This document shows, piece by piece, positions 18,201 to 27,326 of a stretch of 27,326 nucleotides of DNA (its first letter is position 1; every line of letters begins with the position of its first letter). The stretch is from the NCBI GenBank assembly GCA_001970855.1, contig LSSN01001646.1, forward strand, positions 1 to 27,326, written 5' to 3'. Both the position numbers and the translations under genes were made by a program. The DNA is from Smittium culicis (lineage: Eukaryota > Kickxellomycota > Harpellomycetes > Harpellales > Legeriomycetaceae). Under the pieces are notes generated by a model that did not search any database, had not been told where the DNA came from, and was given only the letters and a program-made list of their open reading frames with translations.

Positions 18201-20940
18201 GCGCCAAAAATGAAAACTGGCATAAAAAATCAAGGCAAAACTTCGACGAAAAGACGAGAAACTATCTTTAAAAATGATTTCTATAAAATTTATTTAAAAT
18301 TTAGAGTTTTATCTATAAAAATGTATATTTCAACGGAATATTAATAAAAATTTATGTTTTTTTATTGAGCTTTCAATTTAAATACTCTGATAATATCATT
18401 TCAAGGTTTTTTTTTATTATACCTGTACAAATAATATTTAAAATTATTGCATAAAAATTAATTATAGTTTCAAATAAATAAAATAAAATAAAGTTCAATT
18501 ATAAATCTAAAATTAAGTTAATGGAAACTTTATTAAATAAAAAATGAAAGTAAAATAGCTCTATTGATTTCCAAAAACAATTTAAATTATATTATTTTAG
18601 CCTTCGCCAAATTTATGAGATAAAAATTTTATTCAAATACAAATTATAATAAAATCTAAGATTAAACGCTTAATAAATATTTATATATATGAGATTGAGT
18701 AACAGTTTCATTTTGAGCTCGTTATCAACAGATCAATGTTGGTTGATCAATATTTATACAAATTTTATTGATGAATTAATATTTATATTTAAATTAATTA
18801 TCATAACTATTTTTTTTCATCATTTTGTGGTAAATTATCAGCTATACTATATATTAATCTTCATTTATATTTAAAATAGAATTATTTTCGATTTAAAAAA
18901 GTTTAAATTTATATAATTAAAATTTCATTTTTTAAAATAATTTTTATCGATTTTTATAGTATTTTATTATTATTAAGATTGTTATTGAAGGATTTATTTT
19001 TATTTTAAATCTATCCTGTATAAAATTATATAAATTATCAATGCCCAGTAAGAAAATTCGTTTATTTTTTTAAAAAATATATTCCAAAAATTAACGAAAA
19101 AATAGAAAAATGGAAATACATTTTCTATCATGCAAGTACTGTTTTAAATCTTTGAATTCCCATAGTCAATAAAGTTATCTGTAACAAAGTGCTCTATACT
19201 TACAAACTCCGTCATATAAAATTGATTTATTATTAAATAAAAAACAGTATCAATATTCACATCGTAGATATATTGGAGATTGTTTCTAGGAGTCTAAATT
19301 TACAAATTATAAATTTCCTATTCGCAAGCGTTACCTTTATTCTAGATTTTATTGTAAAAATTTTCCAATGGATTAAATGATACAATGATATATTTTACCA
19401 AATAATTAAAAGAAAAAAATCTCGATTCCGCTAAGAATATTATTTATGTGGAAGTGAAGAGCATTACTGATAAATAAATCTCTCATCCATACTCTTTACT
19501 TCAACATTTTCGTGTTTACTATTGAAATTTAATTAAAAAAAGCAATAATTTCAATTTAACACGTAAGGGTGCCAAATAAAAACTTTCAAAATTTGATCAA
19601 TTCGATCATTTTTCTTTAGCATTTAGCAATTAAAGCGTTAAAATAAAATCACAAGACGAATTTGAAATACGTAACGCTCAGGAAAAAAAAACATTATATA
19701 AAGACAGGAAAACTCCTACAACTAGGAGGGCATCTTAAAATTTTTAGGAATACAATTTTTTCTTTACTGAGAAAAAGAATTTTCATACAAATTTTTTCAT
19801 AAATTTAGACATTTTTTATCTATAATTTTTTGGATCAGCTTTATAAAAAAAAAATTAGTCTACACTAACAAACGAAGGTTTTGGCTTGCTTGTAGGTGAA
19901 TCAATCAAATAATTATGAAAAACGATAATTTTGGGTGATTTTATTTAAATTTTAACGATAATTTTTCTTATGTGATAAGAATAAATCGCAACAAAGAAAA
20001 ATCTAGTTTACAAATTAGTGAGAAAAAAAAAAGGAATCATATTTTTCTGGGGACTTACTTAGAAAAAAAACTAAGCTCTTTATATGTTTCGTTTGTTTGT
20101 AGATTTGTTCGGCTATAGTATATATAATATTAATAATAATATGTAAATAATACTTTAAAAGTTGGCTAAAATGTTTGTGCAGCGTCACAAACATTAAGAA
20201 GCGAGGGCAAATATCCGACTTTATTAGCTTTATCATTCGCGACAACCACACTAACTATATCAAATTCATAAATCTAATTAAAAATAAATTACCTAAATAA
20301 AATTAATTATAATAAAGTCAAGGCTATATCAGCCCTCAACAAAATTACAAGAACTCCAAAGAACTCAGATCCACTAGCTGAAACTTCAACATATATACAA
20401 CTTCCAAAATATATTAGTGATAAAAAAATTATTTGATATTTTATAATGACTTTTTTAATAAAATTTGATATTTGAACAAATAATTTTTCTGTTATTCGAG
20501 TCTTAATTTTTTATAATAAATCTTTTATTTATCTAGATATACCAAAAAAATACTCAATAATCCTTTATATGACAAAAAAAAAATTTAGCCACAATTAAAT
20601 GAAAAAAATTATTGTAAAAAAATTTTTTTTCTATCAATATATCTTAGCTCTATATCAGCTCCTTAATTAATTGATATCAATTCAAAGTAAACTTGTTATG
20701 ATTATAATTTTTTTTAAAATGGTAATTTATTTCTAAAATCAATCAAAATTTACTAATTGATTTAATTATGAGTTTTTTTTTAACCATAAGTATGTATTTA
20801 AAAAAAAAATTAATTAGATCAGAATTAAAACATAACAATAATTTAATTAGAAAAATTAAATGTCCTAAATGTGCAAATATATAAAAAAATCATCTAAATA
20901 GATGTAGATATTAATTTACCGGATAAGGCTTTCTGTGTTT
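15203..20940. other. Long gene-free AT-rich stretch
   Basis: No protein domain or RNA gene found on either strand. Contents noted: two adjacent hairpins (15758-15777, 15783-15803); purine-rich A tracts near 16020-16120 and 17500-17640; an inverted pair TTTGGTAAAT/ATTTACCAAA (16947-16956, 16983-16992) next to the 16-bp palindrome ACAATTAATTAATTGT (17017-17032); TGTAACGCC at 17281, an LTR-like start without a matching end; a 6-bp hairpin at 19713-19728. Short frames at 15665-15850, 16372-16554, 18689-18874 and 20015-20251 have no recognisable content. Confidence 0.5.
15758..15803. repeat. Two adjacent perfect hairpins
   Basis: First hairpin: TGTTTGTT, loop ACCA, AACAAACA. Second, five bases on: ATTGTAG, loop ATCTTCA, CTACAAT. 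Two perfect stems in tandem in otherwise unstructured DNA could be a small structured RNA or a transposon terminus. No function is claimed. Confidence 0.7.
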
Positions 20941-21439
20941 CTAAATATGCTACAGCTAAGTATGTTACGATAAGTCGTCTCAAGTACGAAGTTGAAGATG
21001 AAATATTTTTTAAATTTTTTTGGTGAAATAAGGTCATAATATAAAGAGGCTAAGGTTTAATTTGCCCATAAATATTTTAAGCTACCTGAATTTTGATAAA
21101 TGAAGCTCTACCAGTTGTCTTCGTTCCAAAATTATCCTTCTACGATTCAACTTTTGTTCGATTATCTCTTATGTAACTATTTCTAGTTGATTACAGCTAG
21201 TTTTTTTTAGCCAATTGGATCTCGACAATAAAATTTTATTATGACAAGCACTTCCAGATATTCAGGTGAAAATTTTGACTTTATTTTCTTTTTATTGGTT
21301 AGCTCACATACATCTCACTTGACATTCATAATATACTCAAATTCAGCCTATTGGTAAGTCGAGTTGGCTTTTAGTCATATCAGGTCATTCATTAGTCATA
21401 CATCCATATAAAATAATAATAAATTACTTGGAGGAATTC

Positions 21440-21720
21440 ACAAAAATTTCCCAAATTTCTGATCATAAGGCTATGTTTTCCAGCTCGGTTTTTTAGATCG
21501 ACTGATGATTCTGCCAATAGTACGAAATCATCGAAATTCATCTACCCATATATACTTGAGGTATGCCCAGATAACCATGCTTCATTTATACCATTAAAGA
21601 TATTGTTAGTATAAAGATCGAAGATAATCGGCATGAGTGAGAATTTTTGGAGATTACACTTTTTTAACGAAATCTGCTTACTGATAATTAATAAAATATA
21701 TCTAATTATTGGAATAAAGC
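21440..21720 (-). pseudogene. Non-LTR (LINE-type) reverse transcriptase relic
   Basis: Family knowledge: LINE RT primes on nicked target DNA. On the minus strand SLMPIIFDLYTNNIFNGI (about 21589-21645) matches the LSPLLFNLYINDIxxxI motif of non-LTR RTs. About 30 residues later MNFDDFVLLAESSVDLKN (about 21487-21540) matches the active-site block YADDxVLLAESxxDLQ, with the first residues changed (NFDD) but both Asp kept. The spacing fits the family. One stop lies between them. Flanking minus-strand sequence (about 20950-21440 and 21720-21800) probably belongs to the same element but has no secure motif. Clade, endonuclease and poly(A) end were not identified. Confidence 0.65.
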
Positions 21721-21799
21721 CATTTGAGTGAATTTTTTATGATTTTGATAAATAGAAAGCGTGAAATAAAATTGGAAATCTAATATTTAACCAAAATAC

Positions 21800-24400
21800 T
21801 TAAATTATATTTAAAAGCTTCCTATTTTTACAAACTTCATTCTCTTGGTAATATTGATACGGGAGTAATGATATTTTAAATTATTAGTTTAAATGATCGG
21901 CGGATAAAAGTAAAACTAAGCTAATAAAATGTAATAAAAATATATGGTTATTTTCATAATAAACTCTCTAATACTATTGGATAACACCTCAAAATAATTT
22001 CTTGTAGAAATTTACAATATTTCCTATTTATCAAAAAAATAATTTAATGACAATTCCCAGGTATTAGAATTTTTAAAGTCAAAGTTCTTAAAATATTATT
22101 CCAAAGAGAAAAAAAAATAAAAAAATTTCTATAGATTAATAAACTTTAATAAACAGGGAAATAAATTTGTTGATCTAAAAAAGTTTTATATCTGAGCTCA
22201 TTAGTTTAATTAATTCTTAAATAAATTTTCAATTTTAAAAGATAGAATAAACTAATGTTGAGTCCCTCAATAAAATAAAAATGAACTGTGAGATAAGTTA
22301 TTCTTATATGAAAATATATAATTTGAGTGCAAAATTATTATAAATAAATAATTTTGATTAAATTATATATAACTATAAACTAAAATTTTGAATTTTTGTT
22401 ATTTATTAAAAAAGAAATTCCAACTCTTGACTTATTAATATTTTAATTGTGGTTCTTTTTCAATTTCATTTAAAGATTTATTTTATAATTATACGTAATA
22501 TTAATATGGCGCTCTATAAAAGTATATCTAAAAATCAAATCAATTTAACTAAACACTTTTTAATAATTTTTATTTTTAATATGATTTTTTTTGATCCCTA
22601 ATACAAAATATTATACAAAGGTAGTGTTTGAGATATCTGTCTATTTTTGTGAATTAAACTGATAATTTCGTTTGATAAAGTCATCCAGGTATTCTGCAAT
22701 ATAATTTTTGTCTCCTTGAATTATATTAAAGACTCAATATTATATTGACAGCTAAAAATTTATTGAATCAGGATAAGTTAACTAGTTTGAAGCGCTAAAG
22801 AGAAACTAATTGAGAAAGATGAGTGTAAACTAATTCTGATATCCAATAAAAATCCGTATAACTGAGGAAGTGTTATATTTTGAGTATCAACTTTTAAGTT
22901 AAAAAGAGAAAAAAAAATCTTTGTAAGAATGATTCACACAACTTTTTCGGTCACTAATTATATAACGCAAATCGATCAAGTATATAAAATGAAAATTAAG
23001 CTTAAGAACACAAAGAACATCAAATTTCATACAAAAAAATTGTACAAATCAAAATTTACAGAGAATGCAAAGAATATATAGAGAAATCAGGTACCATAAA
23101 AAAAAGTATAAAAATATCATTTAAAGAAATTACAAAGAACATAAACATTGCATTCAAAGAGAAAAAAATAGAAACTAGAATAATAAGGATATAACCAATT
23201 CGACAAGAAGTAAAAAAAATATTACTATGAAAAGAATAGAAAAAAACATTAAAATGAAAAAGTTTAAATTAAAAACATAAACAGCATACGTGAAAAAGGC
23301 ACCGGAAAAAATATTCATAAAATATTTTTAGTAAGCTTCAAATATAAAAAGCCACATACACTTTATCTATCTTTTTTATTTTTTCTATATGAGCAGTGCT
23401 TATACGAAATTTAATTTTTTTTCACCAAACTTTTGACTGTTAACATGAGTCAATTATATAATTTTTTTATTGTTTACTTTAATTTACAATATTTAATATT
23501 TGATATTTGATTTATTAATCTTACCCAAAAAAGCATAATATAAAAAAAAAAAAAAAATTAAACCAAGCTTCAACTCATCACAGCTATATCATGATTAAAT
23601 AATCAGGCCACAACTCAGAAACCCAAACATCCCCATAATATATTGCTAATTTTGATAAGCCAAAAGTCTATAAGAAAAAAGGGCTGTCAAAAATATTAAA
23701 CTCTCCACATATATATATAGAGCATTCACAATAGTAAACTAATATGTTGTTTTTGGGTGCATATTTTATTTAAATAATGTTCAAAAAATTTTTCTAATTT
23801 ATTTTTTTTCGTTTTCATAAAAAATAGGTTGTTATTTAAACGATTAATTTGTGATAAACGCTGTTAATATTTCGCTAGACTTTCCAATGATAAATTTTGG
23901 GTTAAAATTAGCGTTTATTTTAAAAAATAGTTTTTAATTATTGCTAATTACATAAACTGGTGATAGTTTGTAAAAATATTTTTAAAGAAATAAATATTAA
24001 TCAGGAAAAAAAAGCACATGTAATCAATTATAAGTTTTGAGAAAAAGATCGGGGATTAATCAAAATATACTAAGGAAAAAATAGTATTTACAAGCAAAAA
24101 AAGACAAAAAAAGTATTAATTTTCTTTGAAATAAATATCGAGTTAATAGTTTCTTTGGTTATTAGAAAGATTGGTTTTTAATGAGTAGTGTAATTTGTCG
24201 TTGAGTTTAAAAAGACTCATCTATGACATAAATAGTATAACCTGCCTTAAACTAAGCAATATTTTATACTGTATATTTGATATTTTATTTAATCTAAAAT
24301 CTACTAAAATAATAATTAAATAAATAAAATAAAATAAAATAAATCTTAACCCTTTCCAGTGAAAATCCCTTGAAAATTTTATGAATCTATAATTGATTAA
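21800..24400. other. Gene-free AT-rich stretch
   Basis: Nothing coding recognised. Contains A-rich, CAAAGAA-like repetitive DNA at about 22990-23300, a 16-base poly(A) run (23542-23557), and an (AAAAT)n tract at 24317-24344. Confidence 0.5.
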
Positions 24401-26340
24401 GGCGCATAATAGTGATTGTGTACACTGATATATTTTATGTCTAATAAAATTTTTAAATGGTATTTAAACTTGGATATTGTGAAATAGGTTAGATGATTTA
24501 TATATGTAATAAAAAAAAATTGAACCTAGAGATAAAATGTTTTATTTTTGACCTAGTCATATTATATGACAATTACTGAATCCAATTTCATGAATCGATT
24601 TCTGAAAAATCAGATTTTATATTTGCCAATTCTGTCTTAGATGAAAGATTTGCTATCATGATGAATAAATAAAAGTAAGCTTTCGGTACTCGAAGATTTG
24701 AATTTAGTTCATTAAGGAATTTGTATCAGATCCTGAATAATGAGAGGTAGTTTGGTAAATCGTAATGCCATTATACTGGTACTAAATATGTATGAAAAAA
24801 AGAGTTTTCTTGTCAGGGTTACATTCATATTTAGTTCAGAAAATAAAAATTTAAGGCATATTTATTTATGGTTTATGAAAATAAATTCGATTTAACACAT
24901 ATTTGCATATTGTGCAATTGATAAGTGATAAAATGTATTAATAGTTTTGAGAAATGAGTATTTATTGTAAACAAGCATATTAATTATTTAATCTACTTGA
25001 AAACGTAAATAAATTTATATTTATCTGGGGATAATTTTTTGATTTAATTTTGTTCTTATTGAATTAACTAAGAGAATTATTTATTTTTTTGCGATTAGAA
25101 TATAAAGAAAAACGATATTATGAATGCGAAGTGGTATATTGGAAATTGGCTGACATATTAGCCCTTTCCAAGGCAGTAGACAGTTTTTGAACTATCAGGT
25201 ATAGCAAATTAGTACAATAAAAATAATTTAATTTCAAGAAGCTATTAAAAATTGGTATGTTATAGAGTATCTTGAAATAGCAATTTTTATTATAGATCAT
25301 AAATGAATCATTAATTTAATTTTTTTAAAGAGTGTTGAATGATAAAGGGTTAAATAAAAAATTATGAATTAACTTTAGGTAGGTTTATATTCTTTTGTTT
25401 CAAATTATATGATTATGAAAAACTAGAAAATCATTCATAAATTGTGTATTTACTTTGAAAATTTTTTCATGAGAACGCAATTATAACGGGTATAAATATA
25501 TATTTAAAAATTGCATTAGTATTTAAAGTGTAGAGCTTTATTTTAGGGCGAGTAATATGTTATGATTTTGGTAATTGGGTTTGGAGGTAAGTAGATATAT
25601 TCACGATATAAATAAATGTAGATAGGTTAAGCGCGATAATTATGTGAAGGTAATGAAATAAGTAAGCATAAGTGTTGATAATATTTGTTATAGTACATAA
25701 GATTAGGGATGTAATTAATATACCTGAGTAGTTGTATTATAGAGGGGATATTTTTGTATAGTTTATTAAAATTTGGTTGATAAATATATGGTTTATCAGA
25801 TTGGGATAAAGTTTGGGGACCGAGTGAAGAAAAGGGCAAAATAACGCAATTTGCTTGTTAAGTGATGTTTATATGAAGGGATTAAAATAGATTAGAGCTT
25901 TTTAGCGGTGGTACGAGAGTTGCGAGATTTAATAAAAAAGTAAGAGCAATCAATTCAAGAGCCAAAAGGTTAGTTTTTGAGTTTATATTGATCGATCGGA
26001 GGCTATTGGATGTGGATATTGGTATATTGTAGACAGAAAAGTGGCCTGAGTAAAATTTAGAATGGGCGAATTAGATACTAAATCCCGAATAAAGTGATAA
26101 TAACCGAATAATAAAACGGTAAAAAGAATCGCGTTATGATTATTAAGCGTTTATTTTTAGATCGATAAGATGGGTCGGCATACAGTTAGCCAATAGGCTA
26201 CATGTATAGTGTAGAAGTTGGAGCATTTGAAATAAGAAGAGGGTTTGAGTAGATGACTTATCAGCTCAGGCGCAGCTATTGGCGGATCTTTTAAATGCTG
26301 TTATTTACGCTTAGTGGACTATTCAAAAAAAAATAAATAG
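24400..26340. other. Gene-free stretch with strong G-over-C strand bias
   Basis: No convincing coding frame. The + strand is strongly G-rich relative to C, most clearly at 25561-25920 (hand count 90 G, 18 C). The bias ends just before the aminotransferase promoter, where C becomes the richer base. Confidence 0.6.
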
Positions 26341-26343
26341 AAA

Positions 26344-26697
26344 ATGGAAGGCACTATCGTGAAAAGAGTAATCAATTTGTGTAAATATGCTGAGTATAGG
26401 TGTAAAATGCGTGCAAGTGGGGATTGTGTGGTTCAAATTACAGAAACTGAGTCGTCTCACATTCGCGCCTAAAAACTGGTTTTGTGGTCTTTTTGGGCAG
26501 AAATTTACCGCTTAAAAATGGCATCGAAATCCATTTTCAATCGCAGCCAATTATTGGGCTGCAAGTTGGGCTACTCAGTAAATGCAACTAGAAGAAGACG
26601 AATCATTTCAAGCATTAATTCATTAATGCAAAAATACCCAATAAAGCCGCAGAACAGCGAATCTACCCTTAAAATGCCAATAGATATAAAAGCTTAA
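26344..26697 (+). other. Unassigned open frame upstream of the aminotransferase, one internal stop
   Basis: From ATG 26344 the frame runs 42 codons (MEGTIVKRVINLCKYAEY...) to TAA at 26470-26472. It then stays open in the same frame for 74 codons (including MASKSIFNRSQLLGCKLGY from 26518) to TAA at 26695-26697. One stop in about 117 codons is fewer than expected by chance here, and GC is higher than to the left. No family is recognised. It could be a pseudogene, a short upstream gene, or simply promoter-proximal GC-rich DNA. Confidence 0.2.
26543..26562. promoter_or_regulatory. CCAAT palindrome upstream of the aminotransferase
   Basis: GCAGCCAATTATTGGGCTGC is a near-perfect palindrome carrying CCAAT on both strands, about 300 bases before the ATG. 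CCAAT is the core of NF-Y/HAP complex sites, which in fungi and other eukaryotes often control mitochondrial genes. The match is to the core only, and it overlaps an unassigned open frame. Confidence 0.3.
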
Positions 26698-26770
26698 TTG
26701 AGGTTTGATTGTTATAAAAAGATTTTTTCCGGCAATTGCTATTGCATTTTGTATTGAATACCTTTCTTCC

Positions 26771-26778
26771 TATATAAA
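26771..26778 (+). promoter_or_regulatory. TATA box of the aminotransferase gene
   Basis: TATATAAA lies 82 bases before the ATG, in a T/C-rich promoter-like stretch after a sharp rise in GC. The distance leaves room for a transcript start about 30 bases downstream and a leader of about 50 bases. Confidence 0.5.
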
Positions 26779-26859
26779 TAACCTTTGAAACGACGAGTCC
26801 TGTTGCAGATTAGTTCATTGTTCTCTTATTTATATACCTTTGCTTCGTATACTACAATC

Positions 26860-27326
26860 ATGCTAAACAACTCTATCAAGAAGGCTTTTTCTTTGAGCAA
26901 ATATGCTGTAAACTCAAAATACTCTCTCCGCTGCATATCTGCCTGGGCTAACGTCCCAATGGGCCCCCCCGATCCTATCCTCGGTGTCGTCGAAGCCTTC
27001 AAAAAGGACTCCGACCCTAAAAAAGCCAACTTGAGTGTCGGTGCTTTCCGTGATGATAAAGGCAAACCATACGTCCTCTCCTGCGTCCGCAAAGCTGAAG
27101 AAATCATCTTGAGTGAAAGACTCGACAAAGAGTACAGCACCATCGCTGGTTTTGAACCTTTCAACCAAGCCTCCATCAAGTTCGCTTATGGTGAAAATTC
27201 TAAACCCCTCCTCGAAAACCGTATCGCCGTTGCCCAATCACTCAGTGGAACCGGTGCCCTAAGAGTTGCCGCTGCATACATCGAACGCTTCATGGGCCCT
27301 TCCACCACCGTTCTAGTCCCAAAACC
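26860..27326 (+). CDS. Aspartate aminotransferase, mitochondrial (5' part, runs off the window)
   Basis: Transfers the amino group between aspartate and 2-oxoglutarate using pyridoxal phosphate, in the malate-aspartate shuttle. 155 codons are present of an expected 400-430. Residues 1-25 (MLNNSIKKAFSLSKY...) are basic and Ser-rich without acids, a mitochondrial presequence. The mature part starts near SAWANVPMGPPDPILGV. NLSVGAFRDDKGKPYVL is the family's VGAYRDDxGKPxVL box, KEYSTIAGF carries the Tyr that in known structures reaches the neighbouring subunit's cofactor phosphate, and SGTGALRV is the phosphate-binding loop. It ends at VLVPKP, just before the conserved Trp. The ATG is the first in frame giving a presequence. 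There is no intron or in-frame stop. GC is about 50% with many C-ending codons, unlike the flanking DNA, suggesting strong selection or high expression. The catalytic lysine lies beyond the window. Confidence 0.95.
   Translation, partial: MLNNSIKKAFSLSKYAVNSKYSLRCISAWANVPMGPPDPILGVVEAFKKDSDPKKANLSVGAFRDDKGKPYVLSCVRKAEEIILSERLDKEYSTIAGFEPFNQASIKFAYGENSKPLLENRIAVAQSLSGTGALRVAAAYIERFMGPSTTVLVPK

Noticed and set aside
26431..26445. GGTTCAAATTAC as a tRNA B box.
   Set aside because: The final conserved C is missing and no cloverleaf or A box lies upstream.
25780..26700. A + strand frame that reads like a Gln-rich protein if TAA and TAG are taken as Gln (ciliate-type code).
   Set aside because: By hand count the frame has about 12 TAA, 5 TAG and 4 TGA in roughly 280 codons, which is the number and ratio expected of random DNA of this composition. 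No family motif was recognised, and the aminotransferase uses CAA for Gln with no in-frame TAA/TAG.
26826..27237. Two minus-strand open frames (117 and 107 codons).
   Set aside because: They are antisense shadows of the aminotransferase coding region, whose C-ending codons remove stops from the other strand.

Overview
This is AT-rich eukaryotic nuclear DNA. Almost all of it is decayed transposable elements, followed by the 5' part of one real gene at the right edge. The lineage cannot be named from the sequence. The gene has a mitochondrial presequence, no intron in 467 bases, no in-frame TAA/TAG/TGA and many C-ending codons, so it belongs to a mitochondriate eukaryote (protist- or fungus-like genome) with an ordinary genetic code as far as this stretch can show.

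Left part (1-4610): a long inverted-repeat (foldback or MITE-like) element has arms at 1-315 and 986-1265. Its centre holds a solo LTR (348-804, TGTCG...CGACA). It is followed by a + strand Ty3/gypsy pol relic with RT, RNase H and integrase recognisable despite stops and frameshifts (1381-about 3640), a polypurine stretch, and a putative 3' LTR (4248-4610) rich in CCAAT boxes with a perfect 16-bp hairpin.

Middle (4611-15202): a second possible LTR type lies at 5733-6353, and a Ty1/copia RNase H relic on the minus strand at about 7841-8110. A 21-bp tandem repeat (8206-8310) precedes a Tc1/mariner-IS630 transposase relic (8682-10140). That transposase is interrupted by a second copy of the 348-804 LTR (9618-10087) flanked by GATA on both sides. 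A second Ty3/gypsy element, on the minus strand, shows gag (14503-15202), RT (about 12700-13420) and RNase H (about 12115-12700).

Right part (15203-26700): very AT-rich, gene-free DNA with a non-LTR (LINE-type) RT relic on the minus strand (about 21440-21720), short hairpins, A-rich tracts, and a strongly G-over-C biased block (about 24700-26450).

Far right: from 26860 the composition switches abruptly to about 50% GC with the start of mitochondrial aspartate aminotransferase, which runs off the window. It is preceded by a TATA box and a CCAAT palindrome. The transposon relics look non-functional. The aminotransferase is the only confident functional gene. No RNA genes, CRISPR arrays or prokaryotic features were seen.
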